From Sporosarcina sp. NCCP-2222 (GTDB lineage Bacteria > Bacillota > Bacilli > Bacillales_A > Planococcaceae): a DNA stretch of 64,000 nt. This document shows, in pieces, positions 8,812 through 16,897 of the stretch. Numbering within the stretch: the first letter of the stretch is position 1; each line of letters starts with the position of its first letter. The notes beneath the pieces were generated by a model. That model did no database searches and was not told where the DNA came from. It saw only the letters and a list, made by a program, of their open reading frames with translations. The position numbers and the translations under genes were made by a program. The stretch is from the NCBI RefSeq assembly GCF_023168145.1, contig NZ_BQYK01000002.1, positions 461,792 to 525,791 of the forward strand, read 5' to 3'.

Positions 8812-9480
8812 TTATGTTTTATCTACATTCAATTTATTCTCATACAATCTGAGCAGTCCTGTAAAAATGAGAACAAGAACGAGATAGTAGAGTCCAACGA
8901 CCATAAACGTTTCGAATGGCAAAAAGGATGAGGCCGCTTCCCGGTTTGCCAAGCCGAATAATTCTGTAACACCAATAACGTAAACGAGGGACGAGTCCTT
9001 CAGCGTTATGATGAATTGGTTGCCGAGGGGCGGAATTGCAATACGCAATGCTTGAGGGAAAATAATCCGGCGCATCGTCTGATTCTTATTCATACCGAGT
9101 GCAAGGCTAGCTTCCCGCTGGCCGCGATCCACTCCTTGGATCGCTCCCCTAAAAATTTCGGCGATGTAAGCACCATTATGGACTCCAAGCGCGATGGCCC
9201 CTGCCCAGAAATTGGACAACACAATGATCGATGTAATCCCATAATACAAGAACATAATTTGTACTATAAGCGGTGTTCCCCGGATGACCGATATATAAAT
9301 GTTGGCGATCGTACTAAGAATTTTCGATTTTGAAATTCTCATTAAGGCGAACAAAATTCCGAGTACTATTCCAATTACAAGTGCAATTGCTGTTATTTTC
9401 AACGTGACGAGTGCCGCTTTCAAGAAGCCTTCGTACGTCCGCATGAATACTTCATATATAGTTACTAATGTTTCTGGCAC
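8812..9480 (-). CDS. Polar amino acid ABC transporter permease (HisM/GlnP type)
   Basis: 222 residues with five membrane segments. The EAA loop is visible as REASLALGMNKNQTMRRIIFP, the contact site for the ATPase. The start is GTG 9480 preceded by GAGGGAG. It is encoded between the lipoprotein gene (33 bases upstream) and the ATPase gene (14 bases downstream). A single permease gene means the channel is probably a homodimer. The N-terminal hydrophobic run KAALVTLKITAIALVIGIVLG is typical of the HisM/ArtQ subfamily. Confidence 0.94.
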   Translation of the reverse strand: MPETLVTIYEVFMRTYEGFLKAALVTLKITAIALVIGIVLGILFALMRISKSKILSTIANIYISVIRGTPLIVQIMFLYYGITSIIVLSNFWAGAIALGVHNGAYIAEIFRGAIQGVDRGQREASLALGMNKNQTMRRIIFPQALRIAIPPLGNQFIITLKDSSLVYVIGVTELFGLANREAASSFLPFETFMVVGLYYLVLVLIFTGLLRLYENKLNVDKT

Positions 9481-9513
9481 TGGTCACTCCCTCTTTCTTT
9501 TCCAAGTCTATTG

Positions 9514-10341
9514 TTATTCCAGCAGTTCTGCATCTTCCAAATCGATCTCTAACAGATTTCGTTTAAACCATTTTTGAGAAATCTCTTCGTACGTGCCATC
9601 ATTGATGATTTCCTTCAACGCTTTATCAATTTCATCACGCAATTTATCATTATCCTTGCGAACGGCAATGGATGGCTGTTCGACCCATAACGGGTTACCG
9701 ACTTCCTTGATCGCGAAACCACTATCCTTCGCTTCAAACCCTACAATGTCGGAAGTTATAACTGCATCAAGGCGTCCCTTTACCGTTAAGTCTTTCAATG
9801 CGACTACGTCACTGCTGTAATATTGCAGATTGTCTGATACGGTTTTTGCCGGTTCTTCATACGTTGATTGGGCGACAACACCGATCTTCTTACCTTTCAA
9901 ATCTTCTGGTGATGTTACGTCGTTATTATCTGCAGATACCCAGATCATGCCGCCAGAGTAATAGTATGGCTCAGTAAAAGCAGCCTGCTCTGCACGTTTC
10001 TTTGTGTAGGCCATAGACCCGATGATGGCATCATATTTTTTGGCGACCAAGCCTTGCAAGATCGTTTCAAATGGGTTTGTTACCGGATTCGGCTCCAATC
10101 CCATCTTTTCCGCAATCGCTTTACCGATCTCCACGTCAAAACCCGTCAGTTCCCCATTCTCTTCAAAGTTAAAAGGTTTATAAAGTCCACTTGCGGCATA
10201 TGTTAACTTCCCTTTATTTACGAGCTCATAGCCTTCTTCTGTCGTAGTTGTGCTCCCCTTCTCCTCTTTTTTTGTTCCGCACGCTGTTAGTACCAACATA
10301 GCAGCTGCTAAGATGATTACCCAATTCTTCCATTTACTCAT
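9514..10341 (-). CDS. Amino acid ABC transporter substrate-binding lipoprotein
   Basis: 275 residues. This is an extracellular lipoprotein that captures the amino acid for the importer encoded downstream. The signal peptide ends in the lipobox LTAC (Cys 21), followed by a short acidic/Ser/Thr linker and the bilobed SBP_bac_3 domain (starts LTYAASGLYKPFNFEE; hinge region GSMAYTKKRAEQAAFTEPYYYSG). I selected ATG 10341 (MSKWKNWVIILAAAM), with GGGGAG eight bases upstream; the frame is open 11 codons further but that adds an unlikely basic leader. It is the first gene of the operon. By general likeness arginine, cystine or glutamine is possible; this is inference. Confidence 0.93.
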   Translation of the reverse strand: MSKWKNWVIILAAAMLVLTACGTKKEEKGSTTTTEEGYELVNKGKLTYAASGLYKPFNFEENGELTGFDVEIGKAIAEKMGLEPNPVTNPFETILQGLVAKKYDAIIGSMAYTKKRAEQAAFTEPYYYSGGMIWVSADNNDVTSPEDLKGKKIGVVAQSTYEEPAKTVSDNLQYYSSDVVALKDLTVKGRLDAVITSDIVGFEAKDSGFAIKEVGNPLWVEQPSIAVRKDNDKLRDEIDKALKEIINDGTYEEISQKWFKRNLLEIDLEDAELLE

Positions 10342-10514
10342 GATGAGTCTCCCCTTTTTGTTTCGGCATTTCACCGTTTTTTAGGTCACTAACTCACTTT
10401 CCCTATTGTTCTCTTGCTAAACATCTAATTTGAGTTTGTTTTCTTCTGGCCTATTTAGGGAAGAAGGGCTTGTAAGAGTTTCATTGAGAGAATAGTAAAA
10501 GTGAGGTGGAGCAA

Positions 10515-11873
10515 ATGCCAGTGAATGGGAACCGAGATGAAATCTCACGAGCGCTCATTCAGCTGCTAAGAGAAGGAAAAAAAGATAAGTTCAAAAAGGC
10601 AATTGAAGAGCTGCCTCCGTTTGAGGTTGCGGCCCAATACCGCTGTCTCCCGAAAAAGCGCCGTCCATTATTTCTTGAAATTATCAGCACAGAAAATGTG
10701 GTTACGCTGCTTCGGTATTTAACAAAGAATGAGCAACTGAATGTGCTGAAATTAATCGGTCCGAAACGGTCGTACGAGTTGCTCGATTTGATGAAGAGCG
10801 AGGATTTGTCCTACCTTCTGTCTGACCTGCCCGATAAAGAAATCGAGCATTTGATTGCAGAATTGCGACAAGAGGAAAAACGAGATATACGGAAGATGAT
10901 GAAGTATCCGAAACGTTCGGCCGGACGAATCATGACAAGCCGATATGTTTGGGTGCATGAATCATATTCGGTGGAAAAAACCATCGACAAATTAAAGAAC
11001 TTCAAGGAGTTCGCCCACTATTTAAACTACGTCTATATTATTACAGACGATAAAAAATTGGCCGGCGTCTTATCCTACCGGGATTTATTGCTCGCCAAAC
11101 CGGACGAATGTGTGAAGGACATTATGACATCTGATGTAATGAGTGTACACGAGACGACCCAGCAGCGGGATGTTGCAAAAATGATTGGAAGATATGATTT
11201 CGTTTCCGTTCCGGTAGTGAACGATCAAAACGTACTCGTCGGGATTATTACAGCGGATGATGTACTTGATATTGTGGTCCGGGAAGCGAATGAAGACATT
11301 GAGATGCTGTTTGCCTCAGGTAAGTCAATCGATTTTAACACGCCTCCATTCATCGCTGCGTATCGCCGCTTGCCTTGGCTCATACTTCTATTGTTTATTG
11401 GCCTCGTCTCGGGGAGTATCATCTCCAAGTTCGAAGATACATTGCAGGCCGTTGTTGCTTTGGCCTTCTTCATGCCCATGATTGCCGGGATGACCGGGAA
11501 TACAGGAACCCAGTCGCTCGCTGTCGTGGTCCGCGGACTCGCATCCGATGATATGGATTTGAAGAGAGGATTAAAACTGGTCTTCCGAGAACTGATTGTC
11601 GGCGTTCTTCTCGGCGTCGTCTGCGGTGCCGTCATTTCTATCATCGCTTATATTTGGCAAGGCAGCTTCACGCTCGGCCTCGTCGTCGGATCTTCCCTCG
11701 TCGCTACGCTGATTATCGGTACACTCGCTGGAACCGTCATTCCACTTATTTTAAATAAATTCAAAGTGGACCCCGCAGTGGCATCCGGTCCGTTAATCAC
11801 AACAATTAACGATATCCTGTCATTGCTCATTTATTTCGGCATCGCTACGATGTTTATTTCAAAACTAATGTAA
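10515..11873 (+). CDS. mgtE: Magnesium transporter MgtE
   Basis: 452 residues. This is a Mg2+ channel/transporter of the inner membrane. The N domain spans residues 1-130, followed by the sequence AGRIMTSRYVWV, two CBS domains at about 135-255 that sense Mg2+, the plug helix, and five membrane segments from 275 with the pore signature GNTGTQSLAVVVRG. ATG 10515 is preceded by GAGGTG six bases upstream; an in-frame GTG three codons earlier lies inside that site. It is divergent from the amino acid ABC operon. The 170-base intergenic region shows no complete M-box riboswitch that I can recognise. Full family length and no damage. Confidence 0.96.
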   Translation: MPVNGNRDEISRALIQLLREGKKDKFKKAIEELPPFEVAAQYRCLPKKRRPLFLEIISTENVVTLLRYLTKNEQLNVLKLIGPKRSYELLDLMKSEDLSYLLSDLPDKEIEHLIAELRQEEKRDIRKMMKYPKRSAGRIMTSRYVWVHESYSVEKTIDKLKNFKEFAHYLNYVYIITDDKKLAGVLSYRDLLLAKPDECVKDIMTSDVMSVHETTQQRDVAKMIGRYDFVSVPVVNDQNVLVGIITADDVLDIVVREANEDIEMLFASGKSIDFNTPPFIAAYRRLPWLILLLFIGLVSGSIISKFEDTLQAVVALAFFMPMIAGMTGNTGTQSLAVVVRGLASDDMDLKRGLKLVFRELIVGVLLGVVCGAVISIIAYIWQGSFTLGLVVGSSLVATLIIGTLAGTVIPLILNKFKVDPAVASGPLITTINDILSLLIYFGIATMFISKLM

Positions 11874-11892
11874 TATGTGAACGCACACGCAA

Positions 11893-11922
11893 AAAGGAGT
11901 CCCGCAATCGGGACTCCTTTTC
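11893..11922. terminator. Bidirectional terminator between mgtE and the CoA-transferase gene
   Basis: AAAGGAGTCCCG and CGGGACTCCTTT form a perfect stem with a four-base loop, with A-run and T-run flanks that serve both convergent genes. Confidence 0.9.
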
Positions 11923-11967
11923 ATCTACAGGTTGGTACTATGTCAACAGGCTTTCACCTGATGGCAC

Positions 11968-13485
11968 TCATTGTGCTGTTTCTTCCACTTTCGGACGCAT
12001 CGTGCCGTGTTCCATAAGATTCAAATGCCAGGAGAACGCCTTTTCAAGGACATGCGGCGTATGCCCGCCACGCCCGAGCGCTTCCTCGTAATATGCCCAA
12101 AGGGGTTCACGATAGTCGGGATGCGCACAGTTCTCGATGATCAACCCAACCCGCTCCCGCGGGGCAAGCCCGCGTAAATCAGCATAGCCGTGTTCTGTTA
12201 CGATGACATCGACATCATGCTCGGTATGGTCGACATGCGAAACGAACGGCACAATACTCGAAATATCGCCGCCTTTAGCGACAGATTTGGTCACGAAGAT
12301 CGCAAGCCTGGCGTTTCGCGCAAAGTCGCCGGAGCCGCCGATGCCATTCATCATTTTCGTTCCTGTCACATGTGTTGAATTGACATTCCCATAAATATCA
12401 AGTTCAAGCGCCGTATTGATCGAGATCAAACCAAGTCGGCGAATAATTTCCGGGTGGTTGGAAATTTCCTGTGGCCGCATAACAAGTTTGTCACGATATT
12501 TTTCAAAATTAGAGAAGACCTGTTCCATCTTCTCTTGTGACAATGTAATGGAAGCGCATGACGCATAACGGACTTTTCCGGCGTCTATCAAGTCAAATAC
12601 AGCATCCTGCAACACTTCGGAGTAGACTTCCAGCTCCTCAAATTCTGAGTGCAGCATCCCATGAAGTACCGCATTCGCCTGTGACCCAATGCCGGATTGC
12701 AAAGGTGCCAGCTTATTCGTCAATCGGCCAGCCTTTATTTCTGACCGCAGGAATTCGAGAAGATGCCCCGCCATCATTTGCGTCTCTTCGTCTGGCTGCG
12801 TGATAAGCGAAGGGGAATCCTGCTGGTTCGTAAAGACGATACCCTTGATTTTTTCCAGCGCTACAGGAATTCCAATTGAACCGATTCGGTCATCTGTGTT
12901 AGCCAGCGGAATCGGCCGACGTTCGCCTTGCTTGCCCGGATCATAGAGATCGTGAACGCCTTCCAGTTCCGCAGCATGCGCTAAATTAATTTCAATGATA
13001 ACTGACTTTGCATGCTGGGCAAACGAATAGGAATTGCCGATGGACGTCGATGGAATCACCATTCCGTCCTCCGTAATTGCAACCGCTTCCAATATTGCGA
13101 AGTCGATCGAATCAATCACATTGGAACGAATCCATTCAGCCGTATGCGATAAATGATGATCGCAGAATAGCACATCTCCTTCGTTAATGCTCCTGCGCAT
13201 TGCCGGCTCCGCTTGGAAAGGCAACCGCTTATGTACAATCCCGGCTTCCGCAAATAGCTTATCAACATCCGAACCAAGGGAAGCTCCCGTGTAGACATTC
13301 ACTTTAAATGTTTCTGTTTCCGCCCGTTTTACTAATGCCATTGGAACTGCTTTGGCATCACCTGCCCGAGTAAACCCGCTGAGCCCTAGCGTCATCCCGT
13401 CCGAAATCCATGACGCTGCCTCTTCGGGGGACACGACCAAGTTTTTCAATTCATCGATTCGAATCCGATCCATTTGCTGCCCCAT
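11968..13485 (-). CDS. Acetyl-CoA hydrolase/transferase family protein (succinate:acetate CoA-transferase type)
   Basis: 505 residues, the length of class I succinyl-CoA:acetate CoA-transferases (AarC, Cat1). Such enzymes move CoA between acyl-CoA and a carboxylate in the cytoplasm, through a glutamyl-CoA intermediate. The CoA-binding glycine-rich stretch GIGSQANAVL and the catalytic Glu context ALELDIYGNVNST are present. The ATG 13485 lies near a modest ribosome site; an ATG five codons on, preceded by GGGGCAGC, is equally possible. A cre-like CcpA site lies about 55 bases upstream and the LytTR regulator gene follows upstream on the same strand. Role inferred: acetate or succinate metabolism under carbon control. 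Confidence 0.88.
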   Translation of the reverse strand: MGQQMDRIRIDELKNLVVSPEEAASWISDGMTLGLSGFTRAGDAKAVPMALVKRAETETFKVNVYTGASLGSDVDKLFAEAGIVHKRLPFQAEPAMRRSINEGDVLFCDHHLSHTAEWIRSNVIDSIDFAILEAVAITEDGMVIPSTSIGNSYSFAQHAKSVIIEINLAHAAELEGVHDLYDPGKQGERRPIPLANTDDRIGSIGIPVALEKIKGIVFTNQQDSPSLITQPDEETQMMAGHLLEFLRSEIKAGRLTNKLAPLQSGIGSQANAVLHGMLHSEFEELEVYSEVLQDAVFDLIDAGKVRYASCASITLSQEKMEQVFSNFEKYRDKLVMRPQEISNHPEIIRRLGLISINTALELDIYGNVNSTHVTGTKMMNGIGGSGDFARNARLAIFVTKSVAKGGDISSIVPFVSHVDHTEHDVDVIVTEHGYADLRGLAPRERVGLIIENCAHPDYREPLWAYYEEALGRGGHTPHVLEKAFSWHLNLMEHGTMRPKVEETAQ

Positions 13486-13536
13486 ACCGCCTAGCCCCTT
13501 TTCGTAACTTTTAGATAATCGTAAATCTATCGTATC

Positions 13537-13549
13537 GCAACCGCTTTCA
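13537..13549 (-). promoter_or_regulatory. cre-like CcpA site upstream of the CoA-transferase
   Basis: On the minus strand TGAAAGCGGTTGC fits the core TGNAANCGNWNNC of catabolite-responsive elements, 52-64 bases before the CoA-transferase start. Confidence 0.5.
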
Positions 13550-13634
13550 CGATAGGAGAATGGGGTGCATTTAAGGAAATATGAAGACGAATCGGGACAA
13601 TCTCAGGGTCAAGCAGAAGATTTTTGTTTTATAG

Positions 13635-13679
13635 TCTGCAGGCAGCTTGTGGAAGTGTTCTTATCAAACCGCCTGCAGA
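13635..13679. other. Hairpin between LytTR and CoA-transferase genes
   Basis: TCTGCAGGC and GCCTGCAGA form a perfect nine-base stem with a 27-base loop. It starts ten bases past the LytTR stop. No T-run follows on the minus strand, so it is more likely an mRNA-stabilising or attenuation structure than a standard terminator. Confidence 0.45.
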
Positions 13680-13688
13680 AGGAGGTTA

Positions 13689-14333
13689 TTAGAATCCGAG
13701 CATTTTCCGGAAGTAGCTGGAATAGGATTGACTGACCGGAATCTTTGCGCCGTTCGCCATACCAAGCACAAATGTAGAATGGGTATCGGGATAGATCTCC
13801 TTTATGTGATGAACATTTACAATGAAGGAACGGTGGCAGCGGACAAATAAATCACGCGGCAAACTGAACTCGAAGTTTTGTAGGGAATTCTTATGCGTGC
13901 CTGTCAGCTGATCCGCAATGACATATGTTTTTCGGTCCTTCACTTCAATATAATGCACATCACCGAAAGGAACCGGGACCCAGCCATCTTGCGTCCGGAT
14001 TGTAACGACGGACTTTCCTTCCGTAAACGCCGGATAAATCGCAACAACACAACCCGCCAGCTGGCCTTCCTGATGGAAAGGCACTGCCATCCCTTGGTAT
14101 GGGACTCCGAAGACATCCCGCTGGATAAACTCGGACACCCGCTGATCCTCGTGGAGCGCCTTGTATGCAATCGTTCCTTCTTTTACGGGATCGCCCGGTT
14201 TTATTTTTAAATCGACTCGCTTACTCGGCCGATAATAGACATATTCCTTCGTATTTGCCACGACGATGGAGATTTCGTCTGCGAACAATTCCCCCACAAT
14301 ATCGAGGAGGGCCGCATGTTGCAATGTTTCCAA
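13689..14333 (-). CDS. LytTR-family DNA-binding transcriptional regulator
   Basis: 214 residues. The C-terminal 100 residues are a LytTR DNA-binding domain (FGDVHYIEVKDRKTYV, LPRDLFVRCHRSFIVNVHHI, IPVSQSYSSYFRKML). The N-terminal half resembles a PAS/GAF-like sensing domain rather than a receiver: no phospho-acceptor aspartate pattern is visible. I place the start at TTG 14333 because AAGGAGTG lies eight to nine bases before it; the frame is open to an ATG at 14381 that has no ribosome site. It sits directly upstream of the CoA-transferase gene on the same strand, so it probably controls that gene in response to a metabolite (inference). Confidence 0.82.
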   Translation of the reverse strand: METLQHAALLDIVGELFADEISIVVANTKEYVYYRPSKRVDLKIKPGDPVKEGTIAYKALHEDQRVSEFIQRDVFGVPYQGMAVPFHQEGQLAGCVVAIYPAFTEGKSVVTIRTQDGWVPVPFGDVHYIEVKDRKTYVIADQLTGTHKNSLQNFEFSLPRDLFVRCHRSFIVNVHHIKEIYPDTHSTFVLGMANGAKIPVSQSYSSYFRKMLGF

Positions 14334-14468
14334 ATGGATCACTCCTTTTCCTGTGAACCTATACAAATAGTATAAATTCACTTGTCAAAGAATCAAGCTC
14401 TCACTTATAATAAATTTTAATCAATATTTTGATTTAACTGAAATGACTGTAGATAAGGGGGATTGACG

Positions 14469-15098
14469 ATGCATATTCGAGACTTGACGCTGGAACGTTT
14501 AGCAGTGGCAACTGTTTCTATTGAAGAGACTGTAAAAGATGCATTGAAAAAAATTAATGAGACGGGGTACCGTTGCATACCAGTTGTAGACTCGCAGGAT
14601 GCCTACAAAGGAATGTTATACAAAGTGGACTTGATCGAATATCTGTACGAAGAGAAAGGGGATGAGCAATCATCTATCGATTCTCTCGTCAAGCATGCGG
14701 ACATCTTTATTACAGAAGACGAGTCCTTCTTAAATGCGTTATTGCAAATCAAGGCATTGCCATTTATCAGCGTCGTAAAAGACGGGAAGCTATTTGGCAT
14801 TTTAACACACAATAAAGTCGAAAGCGTACTGGAAGATGCGTTTGGATTGAAAACAGGCGGCATTAACATCACCCTTGCATCAACAGAGGCAAAAGGGATG
14901 ATCAACCGTCTGACGAAAACCCTGCGCGATGACAATATCGAAGGCTTGCTGACACTCGATAACGGTTCCTCCCTTGCACGCCGCGTCGTCATTACTCTCG
15001 AAGATACCCGAAGTGATGAGGAAGTCGCCAAACTTCGTGAAAAGCTGGAAAAGAACGGTTTCCGTATTCTGCAGGTTTCCAGATTGAATAAAAAATAA
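14469..15098 (+). CDS. cbpA: CBS-domain protein, CbpA-like (cyclic di-AMP binding candidate)
   Basis: 209 residues. Two CBS motifs at residues 1-125 (VAVATVSIEETVKDAL-like and ITEDESFLNALLQI) are followed by an ACT-like domain (residues 130-205: GINITLASTEAKGMINRL... RRVVITLEDTRSDEEV). This architecture matches the CbpA family, which binds cyclic di-AMP in Listeria and relatives. ATG 14469 follows GGGGG by seven bases; an in-frame TTG two codons earlier is less likely. Divergent from the LytTR gene. Symbol by similarity of architecture, not proven. Confidence 0.8.
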   Translation: MHIRDLTLERLAVATVSIEETVKDALKKINETGYRCIPVVDSQDAYKGMLYKVDLIEYLYEEKGDEQSSIDSLVKHADIFITEDESFLNALLQIKALPFISVVKDGKLFGILTHNKVESVLEDAFGLKTGGINITLASTEAKGMINRLTKTLRDDNIEGLLTLDNGSSLARRVVITLEDTRSDEEVAKLREKLEKNGFRILQVSRLNKK

Positions 15099-15105
15099 GC
15101 ATAGA

Positions 15106-15137
15106 GAAGCGCCATCCATTTATTTGGATGGCGCTTC
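15106..15137 (+). terminator. Terminator-like hairpin downstream of cbpA (first of two copies)
   Basis: A perfect 32-base palindromic hairpin, GAAGCGCCATCCA paired with TGGATGGCGCTTC. No T-run follows this copy. A 31-base identical copy with a T-run lies at 15336-15366. Confidence 0.6.
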
Positions 15138-15139
15138 AG

Positions 15140-15179
15140 AGTGTAGACAAAGTCGATTTTAACTTTGTCTACACTTTTG
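15140..15179 (+). terminator. Second hairpin downstream of cbpA, with T-run
   Basis: AGTGTAGACAAAGT and ACTTTGTCTACACT form a perfect 14-base stem followed by TTTTGT, a good intrinsic terminator for cbpA. Confidence 0.8.
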
Positions 15180-15210
15180 TAATTGCTTTTTCGACTAATT
15201 AGCACACACC

Positions 15211-15337
15211 TCAGCCTGGCTTGAAAACGCTTGCCAGACTAGGCGCGAAGGCGAGCGAAGACTCGAATAGAACTAAAGTTCATGAGAGGACGAGCGAGCC
15301 GAGCAACAACGTATGAAAGCGTTTGTCAACAGGCTGA
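15211..15337. repeat. Inverted-repeat intergenic element with cre-like ends
   Basis: Outer ends TCAGCCTG and CAGGCTGA are perfectly inverted. Inside each end lies a TGAAAACGCTTGCCA or TGAAAGCGTTTGTCA motif, in the same orientation, close to the cre consensus and nearly self-complementary (AACGCTT against AAGCGTT). The interior is purine-rich and GC-rich with repeated CGAGCGA words. It looks like a small non-autonomous repeat or a large RNA hairpin element; no ORF. Confidence 0.55.
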
Positions 15338-15370
15338 AGCGCCATCCATTTATTTGGATGGCGCTTTTTA
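15336..15370 (+). terminator. Second copy of the 31-base hairpin, with T-run
   Basis: Identical over 31 bases to the hairpin at 15106-15136 and followed by TTTTTATT. It lies next to the end of the convergent MFS gene. The T-run faces plus-strand transcription. Confidence 0.7.
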
Positions 15371-16636
15371 TTACCGCGCGGCAAGCTCTGATTCAGGTTT
15401 GGGAACGAGATAAAGAATCGTTCCGCCGATAATAAACAAGATGACCAAGCTGAAAACACCGTATGCGGAACTACCTGTTAGCTGAGCTGTGACACCAAGC
15501 AATAATGGGCCCATAACAGACGCAAATTTACCAAAAATATTATAGAATCCGAAAAACTCATTCGCTTTTTCCTTTGGTACAAGCTGCGCATAATAAGAAC
15601 GGCTCAATGCCTGAATGCCGCCCTGCGACGAAGCGACTAACATGGCCAATATCCAGAAGTCGAGCGTCGTTTCAAGAAAAAAGGCGTACACACACACTGC
15701 GATGTAGACAAAAATGCCGACATAGAGCATTCGTTTTACAGAAAATCTCTTAGCCAGCCGGCCATATAAAATGGCAAATGGCGCAGCAACGACCTGTGTA
15801 ACAAATAAGATGATCAGAAGACTCGTTGCATCAATGCCCAAGTCCGTCCCATACGCGGTTGACATCGAAATGATCGTACCTACCCCATCAATGTAGAAAA
15901 AGTACGCGAGCAAAAACAGAAAAACCGTCCGATACTTCCGGATCTCTTTGAACGTCACTCCTAAGCGGCGAAAACTCCCCGCCAGCAGTCGGGGCTCTCG
16001 TTCAATCCCATACTGTTGCACAACATTTTTAAGCATCGGAATCGTAAAGCTGAACCACCAGATACCTGTAATGACAAAGGCAATCCGGCTCGCCATGGAC
16101 GTTTCAATCGGCAGCACGCCCTTTTGCGCCAGCAGAATAACTGCGATGCTTATAATAAATGGAATGGTACTCCCGATATACCCTAAACCAAAGCCCCTAG
16201 CAGACACATCATCCATTTTATCTTCCGACGTTACATCCACAAGAAAGGCGTCGTAGAATATATTCGCCCCATGAAAGCCTACCGCCGTGATTGTATATAA
16301 AACAAGTAACATGAACCAATTGTCTCCCGGAACGAACGCCAATGAAATGGTCGATAGCGATCCCAATAGGAAAAAGGCGAAGAAAAATTTCTTTTTTAAT
16401 CCTTGATAATCTGCAATTGTGCCAAGAATCGGGCCAATCATCGCCAGAATGAATGTCGCAATGGCCACCGTGTAGCCCAAATAGGCCGTAGAATGTGCAA
16501 GACTCACTCCCGCATCAGTGGCCACCGCTTTGTAGTAGAGCGGAAAAACTGCTGTCGTAATGATAATGGAATAAGCTGAGTTGGCCCAATCATAGTACAT
16601 CCAACTCTTCTCCGTTTTCGTATATTTCTTTTTCAC
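15371..16636 (-). CDS. MFS transporter, UMF1 (Atg22-like) family
   Basis: 421 residues and 11-12 membrane segments. The N-terminus (TKTEKSWMYYDWANSAYSII) is the hallmark WxxYDWANS(A/P)(Y/F) motif of the UMF1/Atg22-like subgroup of major facilitator proteins. These are putative effluxers; amino acid export is known for yeast Atg22, while bacterial substrates are unknown. The gene starts at ATG 16636 next to a GGGAGCATTGTG leader. It converges on cbpA and is the only gene on its strand here. Function beyond the family is not assignable. Confidence 0.88.
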   Translation of the reverse strand: MKKKYTKTEKSWMYYDWANSAYSIIITTAVFPLYYKAVATDAGVSLAHSTAYLGYTVAIATFILAMIGPILGTIADYQGLKKKFFFAFFLLGSLSTISLAFVPGDNWFMLLVLYTITAVGFHGANIFYDAFLVDVTSEDKMDDVSARGFGLGYIGSTIPFIISIAVILLAQKGVLPIETSMASRIAFVITGIWWFSFTIPMLKNVVQQYGIEREPRLLAGSFRRLGVTFKEIRKYRTVFLFLLAYFFYIDGVGTIISMSTAYGTDLGIDATSLLIILFVTQVVAAPFAILYGRLAKRFSVKRMLYVGIFVYIAVCVYAFFLETTLDFWILAMLVASSQGGIQALSRSYYAQLVPKEKANEFFGFYNIFGKFASVMGPLLLGVTAQLTGSSAYGVFSLVILFIIGGTILYLVPKPESELAAR

Positions 16637-16766
16637 AATGCTCCCCCTTCCCTCTTACTCTCAGTTTACATTCAAAACGACAAGAACAGTAGAGAAAACT
16701 TGTTTTTATTTGTAAAAATTCCGTCAATCTTCTTCCGGACTGCAAGTAGATAACGAGATAGTAAGA

Positions 16767-16775
16767 TGGTATAAT
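16767..16775 (+). promoter_or_regulatory. Extended -10 promoter candidate for the GGDEF-EAL gene
   Basis: TGGTATAAT is a consensus extended -10 element about 120 bases before the start codon. The -35 region is weak, as is usual for extended -10 promoters. Confidence 0.45.
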
Positions 16776-16897
16776 CGGATAAACTGCAAATAAGAAAAAG
16801 GTCATTATAATTTCATAAAAATTATATATGAATTATCATTCATAGTTCCAACGGATTACTCGCATTGCCACCCATCTAGTGGAAAGGAATAGAAGCT

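Noticed and set aside
10342-10514. M-box (Mg2+) riboswitch upstream of mgtE
   Set aside because: The gap is shared with a divergent promoter and I could not recognise the conserved M-box stems or a terminator/antiterminator pair.
11225-11644. 139-codon minus-strand ORF in mgtE
   Set aside because: Antisense shadow within a well-conserved gene.
14603-15205. 200-codon minus-strand ORF
   Set aside because: Antisense to the CBS protein and through a terminator; no ribosome site.
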